This document shows positions 1 through 5,073 of a stretch of 5,073 nt of DNA, one piece after another; positions within the stretch are counted from its first letter, which is position 1, and the number at the start of each line of letters is the position of its first letter. This DNA is from Pseudomonadota bacterium. Lineage in GTDB: Bacteria; Pseudomonadota; Gammaproteobacteria; Steroidobacterales; Steroidobacteraceae. The position numbers and the translations under genes were made by a program. The notes beneath the pieces were generated by a model. The model searched no databases, had not been told where the DNA came from, and was given only the letters and a program-made list of their open reading frames with translations. The DNA is taken from NCBI GenBank assembly GCA_021817875.1, contig JAKAFQ010000349.1, forward strand, positions 1 through 5,073, given 5' to 3'.

Positions 1-665
1 CCTCGGGGCCGGCGCTGGAGGGCGGACACATCTCCTGCGGCATGCGCGCGGCGGCCGGGGCGATCGAGCGGGTGAGCGTGCTGCGCGGCCAGCTGCATAT
101 CGAGACGATCGGGGGCAAGCCGGCCATCGGGCTGTGCGGCTCCGGCGTGCTCGACACCGTGGCGGCGCTGCTGGAGGCGCAGCTGATCAACGGCTCGGGA
201 CGGATCGTGCCCGAGCACGCGCGGCTCGTGACGCAGGCCGACGGCACCCGCGCGCTGCGCCTGGCCCGCGCGGTGCAGTTCTCGCAGCGCGACCTGCGCT
301 CGGTGCAGCTCGCCAAGGCGGCGATCCGCACCGCCACGGAACTGCTGCTCGAGGAAGCCGGGCTGACCGCCGGGCAGCTCGAGCGGTTCGTGATCGCCGG
401 GTCCTTCGGCGCCTACATCAGCGTACGCAGCGCGATCGCCATCGGGCTGTTCCCTTCGATCGCGCTCGAGCGCTACGTGCAGGTCGGCAACGCCGCCGGC
501 GCCGGGGTACGCCGGGCGGCGGTCTCGAGCAGCGCGCGGGCCCGCGCCGCCGAGCTCGCCGCGACCAGCCGCTACGTCGAGCTCAGCACCCGCGGCACCT
601 TTCAGAAGTGCTTCCTGCATCACATTGGATTTCACGAACGGCCACGGCCGGGAGCGAGTGCATGA
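1..665 (+). CDS. RACo-type corrinoid activation protein (DUF4445/ASKHA), C-terminal part
   Basis: The gene is cut by the left edge. The reading frame is open from base 3 and gives 220 residues before TGA at 663-665. Full-length RACo proteins are roughly 600 residues with an N-terminal 2Fe-2S ferredoxin domain, so only the C-terminal third of the ASKHA-like ATPase domain is visible and the iron-sulfur part is not seen. Family signatures, numbered from the first visible residue, are GPALEGGHI at 2-10, GLCGSGVLD at 43-51, QRDLRSVQLAKAAI at 95-108, AGSFGAYIS at 132-140 and VGNAAGAG at 161-168. From family knowledge, these cytoplasmic proteins use ATP to drive reduction of inactive Co(II) corrinoid back to Co(I) in methyl-transfer corrinoid proteins. 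The stop overlaps the next gene's ATG (ATGA), so the two are probably translationally coupled, and the neighbour is a matching pterin methyltransferase. An in-frame ATG at 42 is an internal methionine, because conserved family sequence lies before it. Confidence 0.9.
   Translation, partial: SGPALEGGHISCGMRAAAGAIERVSVLRGQLHIETIGGKPAIGLCGSGVLDTVAALLEAQLINGSGRIVPEHARLVTQADGTRALRLARAVQFSQRDLRSVQLAKAAIRTATELLLEEAGLTAGQLERFVIAGSFGAYISVRSAIAIGLFPSIALERYVQVGNAAGAGVRRAAVSSSARARAAELAATSRYVELSTRGTFQKCFLHHIGFHERPRPGASA
650..654 (+). promoter_or_regulatory. Ribosome binding site for the pterin methyltransferase
   Basis: GGGAG lies 7 nt before the ATG at 662. It fixes the start of the methyltransferase at 662, although the same frame stays open upstream inside the activator gene. 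The site lies within the activator's coding sequence, consistent with a coupled operon. Confidence 0.65.
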
Positions 666-1540
666 CGAGCTTTTCCATTCAGATCATCGGCGAGCGGATC
701 AACCCGGGTTTCAAGAGCACCAAGGCGCTGTTCGAGGAGTCGGACATCGCCGGCCTGCAGGCGCTCGCGCTCAAGCAGGCCGAGGCGGGCGCGGCCTGTC
801 TGAACATCAACACCGGCGCCCGGGCGCGCACCGACCCCGGGTTCATGGCCGAGCTGATCCGGGCCATCCAGGAGGTGGTCGATCTGCCGCTGTCGTTTGA
901 TTTCCCGAGCATCGAGGTGCAGCGGCTGTGCTTCGAGGCGTATCAGCCTGCCCGGGCGCGCGGGCGCAAGCCGATCCTGAACTCGATCACCGAGCACCGC
1001 TGGGAGCTGATCGAGCTGGCCCGTGAGTTTCCGCTGCGGGTGATCCTCATGGCCTCCGAGCGTGTCGAGGACGGCGTCGCCAAGGCCAACAAGACCGCCG
1101 AGCAGATCTACGCGACCTGCCGGCGCGGCGTCGAGCGGCTGTGCAGCCAGTACGGCCTCACCCCGGATGACATTCTGCTGGACATGTCGGTCTCGGCGAT
1201 CATTGCCGACACCGAGGGACTCAACGATCAGACGCTCGAGGCCATGGCGCGGGTACACGAGGACCCGGCGCTGCGCGGCGTGCACATGATGGGAGGACTG
1301 TCGAACATCGGCCAGCAGCTGCCGCCGAAGGCCGCCGACGGCTCGGACCTGAAGCACAGCCTCGAGTGCGCCTTCCTGACCCTGGCGGTACCGCGCGGGT
1401 TCGACACCGTGCTCGGTACGCCGTGGCGCCAGTACCAGCCTCTGGCCGAGGACCATTACGTGCTGCAGACCTACCGCAACTTCCTCGCGGCCCGCGGCAG
1501 CAACGCCTTGCGCGCCGTGCGCAAGTTCTACCGTGCCTGA
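662..1540 (+). CDS. Methyltetrahydrofolate:corrinoid-type methyltransferase (pterin-binding/DHPS-like domain)
   Basis: This 292-residue protein is a single TIM-barrel pterin-binding domain, slightly longer than the AcsE MeTr as I remember it (about 260). It begins with the diagnostic IIGERIN at residues 8-14. Positions matching pterin-contacting residues of AcsE, aligned from memory, are D80 (SFDFPS), N107 (ILNSIT), D174 (LLDMSV) and N215 (GGLSNIGQ). Enzymes of this type move a methyl group between a corrinoid protein and tetrahydrofolate in the cytoplasm. There is no fused cobalamin-binding domain (no DxHxxG signature), so a separate corrinoid protein must be the partner. The adjacent RACo-type activator supports corrinoid rather than folate-synthesis chemistry. 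LNIN at 47-50 has Asn48 where the AcsE and MetH sequences I recall have Asp, a possible subfamily trait. The start at 662 is supported by GGGAG 7 nt upstream and by overlap with the preceding stop. Dihydropteroate synthase (FolP) is unlikely given the IIGERIN opening and the context. The direction of transfer and methyl donor are unknown. Confidence 0.88.
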   Translation: MTSFSIQIIGERINPGFKSTKALFEESDIAGLQALALKQAEAGAACLNINTGARARTDPGFMAELIRAIQEVVDLPLSFDFPSIEVQRLCFEAYQPARARGRKPILNSITEHRWELIELAREFPLRVILMASERVEDGVAKANKTAEQIYATCRRGVERLCSQYGLTPDDILLDMSVSAIIADTEGLNDQTLEAMARVHEDPALRGVHMMGGLSNIGQQLPPKAADGSDLKHSLECAFLTLAVPRGFDTVLGTPWRQYQPLAEDHYVLQTYRNFLAARGSNALRAVRKFYRA

Positions 1541-2747
1541 GAGGCGCACAGTACCGCCCGTGAGCACACCGGCCGAGTTCGCGGTGCTTGCCGCCGAGAG
1601 CAGCTTCGACGGTGAGCACTGCCGCGAGGGCCCGTTGACGGTGCACGTCGAGCGGGGGCGGATCCGCGACCTCGCCCCCGGGGACTGCGCCGCAGCCTTC
1701 GAGCGCCGCGGCATCCCCGTGGTGCGCGGGGCGTTCCTGATGCCAGGCCTCGTGGATGCGCACGTGCACCTGCTGCTGCACGGGACGCCGCTGGACGGTC
1801 CGAGCCGCGCCGCCCATGCCCGTCAGCCCGTGGAGGCGCTCACCGAAGCGGCCCGGCAAAGCGCCCGCCAGTCCTGGCGCTACGGGGTGTGCCACGTGCG
1901 CGATGCCGGAGATCGTTACGCGATCAACGACACGATCCGTGATGAGGTGGCCGGCGGCGCCCCGGGGATGGCCCGGGTGTACTCGGCCAGTGTCGGGCTG
2001 AAGCGCCCGAAGCGCTATGGGGCGTTCATCGGTGCGGACGTCACCGACACCGCCTCCATGGTCGCGGCGGTCACCGACCGCAGCGCCCGGGCCGATGCGA
2101 TCAAGATCGTCCTCACGGGCCTCATTGACTTCGAGCGCGGCGCGGTCACCGACGAGCCACAGTTCAGCGCCGAGGAGATGGCGCTGATCGTCGCGACCGC
2201 GCGGCGCTGCGGCAAACGCACCCTGGCGCACTGCAGCGGCCTGAAGGGCCTGCGGATCGCGGTCGAGGCGCGCGTCGATTCGATCGAGCATGGGTTTTTC
2301 ATCGACCGCGCCATCCTCGAGCGGATGTGCGAGCGGCGGATCGCCTGGACCCCGACGTTCTGCCCGGTGCATTTCCAGTGGGCCTGCCCGCAGGCGGCGG
2401 GCTGGTCCGATACGGTGGTGGGCCACCTGCGCCGCATCCTCGATCAACACCAGGCGCATCTGCTTCTCGCCCACCGGATGGGCGTCGAGCTGCTGCTCGG
2501 GACCGATGCCGGCAGCATGGGCGTGGAGCACGGCAAGGCCGTCTCGGAGGAAATCCGCCACTACCACGAGGCGGGCCTGCCCCTCGAGGCGGCGCTCACG
2601 GCCACCACCGTCACGAACCGCCGCCACCTGGGGCTGCCCGACTGCCGCTTCGCACGCGGCAACCGCTTCGAGGCGCTGCTGCTCGATCAGTCACCGTTCG
2701 TCACGCTGAGCGCACTCGAACGCCCCCGCGAGATCTGGTGTGGCTGA
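1533..2747 (+). CDS. Metal-dependent amidohydrolase, imidazolonepropionase/dipeptidase-like (COG1228 type)
   Basis: This 404-residue protein has a complete amidohydrolase-superfamily metal site: HxH at H77/H79 (GLVDAHVHL), probable carboxylated Lys K191 (DAIKIVLTG), H233 (TLAHCSG), H253 (SIEHGFF) and D325 (LLGTDAG). The N-terminal ~65 residues and the C-terminus (GNRFEALLLD) form the usual small beta-sandwich. These enzymes hydrolyse C-N bonds in cyclic amides or Xaa-Pro/Xaa-Arg-type dipeptides. The Gly-Gly I expect after the lysine strand in the dipeptidase group is Gly-Leu (195-196), and the loop after it (LIDFERGAVTDE) looks unlike that group, so the substrate cannot be named. No signal peptide is seen; it is probably cytoplasmic. 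GTG at 1533 overlaps the methyltransferase stop by 8 bp. GTG at 1560 is the alternative, with GAGAGG at 1540-1545 some 14 nt upstream; neither has an ideal ribosome site. Same-strand overlap puts it in the corrinoid methyl-transfer operon. The family call is firm; the role is not. Confidence 0.88.
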   Translation: MPERRTVPPVSTPAEFAVLAAESSFDGEHCREGPLTVHVERGRIRDLAPGDCAAAFERRGIPVVRGAFLMPGLVDAHVHLLLHGTPLDGPSRAAHARQPVEALTEAARQSARQSWRYGVCHVRDAGDRYAINDTIRDEVAGGAPGMARVYSASVGLKRPKRYGAFIGADVTDTASMVAAVTDRSARADAIKIVLTGLIDFERGAVTDEPQFSAEEMALIVATARRCGKRTLAHCSGLKGLRIAVEARVDSIEHGFFIDRAILERMCERRIAWTPTFCPVHFQWACPQAAGWSDTVVGHLRRILDQHQAHLLLAHRMGVELLLGTDAGSMGVEHGKAVSEEIRHYHEAGLPLEAALTATTVTNRRHLGLPDCRFARGNRFEALLLDQSPFVTLSALERPREIWCG

Positions 2748-2781
2748 TGCGCAGGGAACCGCATCCCGCCCCGACACACGC

Positions 2782-4149
2782 TCAATCACCGGCGATCGTC
2801 ATCTGCCCGACCAGCACCGAGCCACAGCGAATCGCCCCGCGCACATCCACGTCCTCGCCGAGCGCCACGATGCCGCGATACATCTCGCGCAGGTTGCCGG
2901 CGACCGTCACCTCGTGAACGGGGAAGGCGATGGCGCCGTCCTCGATCCAGAAACCGCTGGCGCCCCGCGAGTAATCCCCGGTCACGCCGTTGACCCCCTG
3001 GCCCATCAGCTCGGTCACCAGCAGCCCCGACCCCATGTCCCGCAGCAGCCGCTCCCGGGTGCGCAACGCATCGGCGCCGGCCTCTGACACGCCAACCAGC
3101 AGGTTATGGATGCCGCCGGCGTTGCCGGTGGTTTTCAGTCCGAGACGCCGGGCCGAGTAGCTGCCGAGCACATAACCCTGCAGCACCCCCTCGCGCACCA
3201 GTTCGCGGTCATGGGTGGCGGCTCCTTCGCCGTCGAATGGCGCGCTGGCAAATCCCTTCGGAATGTGGGGCCGCTCGCTCATGCCGAGGAAGGCGGGAAA
3301 CACCTGTTGACCGGCCGCATCCAGCAGAAACGAGGCTTTGCGGTATTGGCTGGCGCCGCGGATCGCCCCGACGAAGTGCTGGAACAGGCCGCGAGCCATC
3401 TCCGCCGAGAACAGCACGGGAGCATGGCGGGTGGAGAGCTTGCGCGCTCCGAGCCGGGCCGCCGCGCGCCGGGCGGCCGCCGCGCCCACGGATTCGGGCG
3501 TGTCGAGCTCGCCCGGATCGCGCGCCGCCGTGAACCAGTAGTCCCGCTGCATCTGCGTGCCCTGCTGGGCGATGAGCGAGCAGCTGATGGAATGACTGGT
3601 CCCGGAAAACCCCGCCAGAAACCCCAGGGAATTGCCGTGCACCCCGGTATGGCGCTGGCTGCTCACCGAGGCGCCTTCGGAGTTGCCGATGCGCGCGTCG
3701 GTGCTCAGGCCGGTCTGCTCGCAGCGGCGGGCCAGCACGATCGCCTCCTCGGCGGTGAGGGCCCAGGGGTGATCGAGATCCAGCTCCGGGATGTCCCGCG
3801 CGAGCGCCTCCGGGTCCACCAGACCCGCGTAGGGATCCTCCGCGGTGTAGCGCGCGATGGCGCACGCCTTCTCCACGGTCGCCCGGACCGCCTGGCGGCT
3901 CAGATCGCCGGTACTGGCCGTCCCCTTGCGGTGACCGAAGTAAACCGTGACGGACAGCCCCCGGTCCCGCTGATATTCGATCGTCTCGACCTCTCCCAGC
4001 CGCACCGTGACGCCGAGGCCCTTGGCCCTGCTGGCATCGGCCTCGGCCTGCGACGCGCCGAGTCGTCCGGCTTCCTCGAGGGCGAAGCCGACGATGTCGT
4101 GAAGCGAAGAAGAATCGGTCGGCTGGGACACCTGCTGCATGGGTGGCAC
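2782..4149 (-). CDS. pmbA: PmbA/TldE, subunit of the TldD-TldE metalloprotease
   Basis: The 455-residue product matches E. coli PmbA (450) along its whole length, including RKGTAST (74-80), ARYTAEDPYAG (99-109), the HxxxGNSLGFLAGF region (167-181), RKLST (236-240), VGAIRGASQYRKASFLLD (260-277), TTGNAGGIHN (340-349), TELMGQGVNGVTGDYSRG (379-396) and SGFWIEDG (398-405). TldE pairs with TldD, which carries the HExxxH zinc site. The pair degrades unfolded peptides, matures microcin B17 and affects CcdA turnover in E. coli. As expected for TldE, no HExxxH is present, and tldD is not in the window. The start is ambiguous. GTG at 4149 has AGGAA 4 nt upstream, while ATG at 4140 (M4) leaves 13 nt to the same motif; family alignment does not decide. 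It is transcribed towards the corrinoid operon and away from darP, a divergent pairing common in beta/gammaproteobacteria. Confidence 0.96.
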   Translation of the reverse strand: MPPMQQVSQPTDSSSLHDIVGFALEEAGRLGASQAEADASRAKGLGVTVRLGEVETIEYQRDRGLSVTVYFGHRKGTASTGDLSRQAVRATVEKACAIARYTAEDPYAGLVDPEALARDIPELDLDHPWALTAEEAIVLARRCEQTGLSTDARIGNSEGASVSSQRHTGVHGNSLGFLAGFSGTSHSISCSLIAQQGTQMQRDYWFTAARDPGELDTPESVGAAAARRAAARLGARKLSTRHAPVLFSAEMARGLFQHFVGAIRGASQYRKASFLLDAAGQQVFPAFLGMSERPHIPKGFASAPFDGEGAATHDRELVREGVLQGYVLGSYSARRLGLKTTGNAGGIHNLLVGVSEAGADALRTRERLLRDMGSGLLVTELMGQGVNGVTGDYSRGASGFWIEDGAIAFPVHEVTVAGNLREMYRGIVALGEDVDVRGAIRCGSVLVGQMTIAGD

Positions 4150-4194
4150 TCGGTTCCTGCATAATGAAGCACTGGAATTTCAATTTTAGCAGCC

Positions 4195-4213
4195 GCCCGG
4201 GGCCTGTCCGGGC
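4195..4213. repeat. 6-bp inverted repeat in the darP leader
   Basis: GCCCGG at 4195-4200 and CCGGGC at 4208-4213 are perfect inverted copies separated by 7 nt. They could form a short GC-only hairpin in the leader RNA upstream of darP. No U-tract follows, so it is not an intrinsic terminator. In DNA this GC-rich it could arise by chance. Confidence 0.3.
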
Positions 4214-4258
4214 AATGATCGCCCCCGCAGCAAGTGCGATCCCCATCGAGCAGACTTC

Positions 4259-4268
4259 CCGGGCCCGG
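4259..4268. repeat. 10-bp perfect palindrome before darP
   Basis: CCGGGCCCGG is identical to its reverse complement and ends 19 nt before the darP ATG. It shares the CCGGGC/GCCCGG word with the inverted repeat at 4195-4213, so the two could pair in alternative ways. A protein-binding role is possible but unsupported. Confidence 0.25.
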
Positions 4269-4287
4269 CACCGGCGAGACACCCGCG

Positions 4288-4809
4288 ATGACACTTCCTC
4301 CCCGGAAATCCCGCTTGGACGATGTGGCACTCGAGCCGCCGAGCAAGAGCGAGCGCAAACGCACCGCCCACGCCGCCCAGGATCTCGGCGAGACGCTGAT
4401 CGACCTTCGTGACCCCGAGCTCGAGGCGCTCGGTCTGCCGGACAGACTGCTCGAGGCAATTCGCGAAGCCCGCCGCATCCCCAGTCGCGCCGCCGGCGCG
4501 CGCCAGCGACAGTACATCGGCAAGCTGATGCGGGAGATCGACCCGGAGCCCATCCGCCAGGCGCTCGCGGCGCGCAGTGAGCGCGACGCCCTGGAAACCC
4601 AGCGATTCAATCGCGCCGAACAGTGGCGGCAGCGCCTGCTCGAGCACGGCGAGCCCGCGCTCGAGGAGCTGGCCCGCATCAGACCCGATCTCGACCGGCC
4701 ACACTGGAGCCGCCTCGTCAGCGCCGCGCGCCGCGCCGCGGCCGCCGGTGCCACCGGCCATGCGGCACGCCGTGAGCTGTTCCGCGCTTTGCGGGCGTTG
4801 CTCGGATAA
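4288..4809 (+). CDS. darP: DarP (YjgA, DUF615), ribosome assembly factor
   Basis: The product is 173 residues, close to E. coli DarP/YjgA (183). Shared features are the N-terminal SKSERKR (residues 20-26), the LGETLIDL stretch (34-41), the LLEAIREARRI helix (55-65), and the core RQRQYIGKLMREIDPEPIRQ (75-94). The C-terminal RPDLDRPHWSRLVSAAR (133-149) aligns with the E. coli segment around WPDADRQQLRTLIRNAK. It is a highly charged, helical cytoplasmic protein that binds assembling 50S subunits near the peptidyl transferase centre. ATG at 4288 is chosen because it gives family length. The frame stays open to a GTG at 4234, but that extension is Pro/Gly/Ser-rich and unlike the family. The ribosome site is weak (GAG at 4276-4278, 9 nt upstream). 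It is divergent from pmbA and is followed 9 bp later by purE. Confidence 0.94.
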   Translation: MTLPPRKSRLDDVALEPPSKSERKRTAHAAQDLGETLIDLRDPELEALGLPDRLLEAIREARRIPSRAAGARQRQYIGKLMREIDPEPIRQALAARSERDALETQRFNRAEQWRQRLLEHGEPALEELARIRPDLDRPHWSRLVSAARRAAAAGATGHAARRELFRALRALLG

Positions 4810-4812
4810 AAT
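4807..4812 (+). promoter_or_regulatory. Possible -10 element at the darP-purE junction
   Basis: TAAAAT matches the -10 consensus at 5 of 6 positions and begins at the darP stop codon. A transcript from it would start about 7 nt downstream, at or next to the purE ATG (4819), giving a leaderless or near-leaderless message. No acceptable -35 box is found 16-18 bp upstream (GCGCTT at 4784-4789), so this is a weak candidate. Confidence 0.2.
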
Positions 4813-4818
4813 GCCCCG

Positions 4819-5073
4819 ATGAAACCCCTGGTTGGCCTCATCATGGGCTCCTCCTCGGACTGGGAGACGCTGCGGTCGTCCGCCGACATGCTGGACAGGC
4901 TCGCGGTACCGTACGAAGTCCGGGTGATCTCGGCGCACCGCACGCCCGACCTGCTGTTCGAGTACGCTTCCCAGGCCCGCGAGCGCGGCCTGGAGGTGAT
5001 CATCGCCGGGGCCGGCGGAGCGGCGCATCTGCCCGGGATGACCGCCGCCAAGACCAGCCTGCCGGTCCTCGGG
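4819..5073 (+). CDS. purE: PurE, N5-carboxyaminoimidazole ribonucleotide mutase, N-terminal part
   Basis: The first 85 residues of class I PurE are present and the gene runs off the right edge; the full protein is about 160-170 residues. It converts N5-CAIR to CAIR in de novo purine synthesis, downstream of PurK. Visible active-site motifs are MGSSSDW (9-15; substrate-binding S11 and D14), VISAHRTPD (36-44; catalytic His40 and Arg41), and [12 protein letters not shown] (63-74), followed by [10 protein letters not shown] (76-85). The sequence closely parallels E. coli PurE. ATG at 4819 is the only sensible start and gives a short N-terminus before the first beta strand (LVGLIMG). The only upstream purine-rich stretch is GGA at 4804-4806, 12 nt away, so initiation may depend on coupling to darP or on a short leader. 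The 9-bp gap suggests co-transcription with darP. purK would be expected next but is outside the window. Confidence 0.96.
   Translation, partial: MKPLVGLIMGSSSDWETLRSSADMLDRLAVPYEVRVISAHRTPDLLFEYASQARERGLEVIIAGAGGAAHLPGMTAAKTSLPVLG

Larger units (their letters stand above)
4150..4287. promoter_or_regulatory. Divergent pmbA/darP control region
   Basis: This 138-bp gap separates the pmbA start from the darP start and must hold promoters for both. An AT-rich patch at about 4159-4192 stands out from the GC-rich surroundings. It contains CATAAT at 4160-4165 (+ strand, 5 of 6 to the -10 consensus) and CATTAT at 4166-4161 on the - strand, but neither has a good -35 partner. The - strand candidate would also start transcripts on top of the pmbA ribosome site. 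The darP half holds a GC-rich hairpin and a 10-bp palindrome. No exact promoter can be assigned. Confidence 0.4.

Noticed and set aside
662..1540. Reading the pterin-binding protein as dihydropteroate synthase (FolP)
   Set aside because: The N-terminal IIGERIN and GGLSN motifs match methyltransferases of the AcsE type, and a corrinoid activator is translationally coupled to it.
632..1714. Long open frame on the - strand opposite the methyltransferase (360 codons)
   Set aside because: It is antisense to a gene with clear family motifs. The translation is Arg/Gly/Leu/Ala/Asp-rich without recognisable domains, as expected for shadow frames in GC-rich DNA.
1221..2627. 468-codon open frame on the - strand opposite the amidohydrolase
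   Set aside because: The opposite + strand frame has the complete amidohydrolase metal site. The antisense product is low-complexity Arg/Ala/Gly with no domain.
2754..2767. Hairpin GGGA/TCCC as a terminator between the convergent genes
   Set aside because: The stem is only 4 bp and no T-run follows on either strand.
4144..4161. Possible sigma-54 promoter (TGGCAC ... TGCAT) at the pmbA start
   Set aside because: The distance between the GG and GC cores is 12 nt rather than the required 10, and it sits on the pmbA start codon.
3106..4164. 352-codon open frame on the + strand opposite pmbA
   Set aside because: PmbA on the - strand matches its family end to end; this is its shadow.
4234..4287. 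N-terminal extension of darP from a GTG at 4234
   Set aside because: It adds 18 Pro/Gly/Ser/Arg-rich residues unlike the family and has no better ribosome site; ATG at 4288 gives normal length.
3900..5051. Long - strand open frames across the pmbA leader, darP and purE
   Set aside because: They run antisense through two genes with strong family matches and have Ser/Arg-rich shadow composition.
1..5073. CRISPR arrays, tRNA or rRNA genes, transposases, phage attachment sites
   Set aside because: No spaced direct repeats, RNA-gene signatures or mobile-element coding sequence are seen; nearly all bases lie in the six genes described.

Overview
The window looks like GC-rich chromosomal DNA (roughly two thirds G+C by eye) from a proteobacterium, most likely a gammaproteobacterium. 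The lineage call rests on three recognisable housekeeping genes: pmbA/tldE, divergent darP (yjgA) and purE. DarP/YjgA is essentially a beta/gammaproteobacterial protein, and its placement head-to-head with pmbA is typical of those groups. The sequence does not let me name a genus. Six genes fill the window and no gap exceeds 140 bp. I see no RNA gene, insertion sequence or CRISPR array.

Region 1 (1-2747, + strand) is an accessory, tightly packed operon cut by the left edge. It holds (a) the C-terminal part of a RACo-type (DUF4445, ASKHA-fold) reductive activator of corrinoid proteins; (b) a stand-alone pterin-binding methyltransferase of the methyltetrahydrofolate:corrinoid type (AcsE/MtrH-like), whose ATG overlaps the activator's stop; and (c) a metal-dependent amidohydrolase of the imidazolonepropionase/Xaa-Pro-dipeptidase-like group, whose first possible start lies inside the methyltransferase gene. 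The first two are standard parts of anaerobic-style corrinoid C1 transfer: a substrate methyltransferase loads CH3 onto a small corrinoid protein, the pterin enzyme passes it to tetrahydrofolate, and the activator re-reduces accidentally oxidised Co(II). The substrate methyltransferase and corrinoid protein are not in the window and are expected upstream. The amidohydrolase is the unexplained member.

Region 2 (2782-4149, - strand) is pmbA/tldE, convergent with the operon across a 34-bp gap with no convincing terminator. Region 3 (4150-4287) is the 138-bp divergent pmbA/darP control region, with an AT-rich patch and GC-rich inverted repeats. Region 4 (4288-5073, + strand) is darP followed after 9 bp by purE, which runs off the right edge.

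The most interesting part is the corrinoid C1-transfer operon with its attached amidohydrolase. It suggests catabolism or salvage of a methylated, possibly cyclic-amide or peptide-like compound, but the substrate cannot be read from this window.
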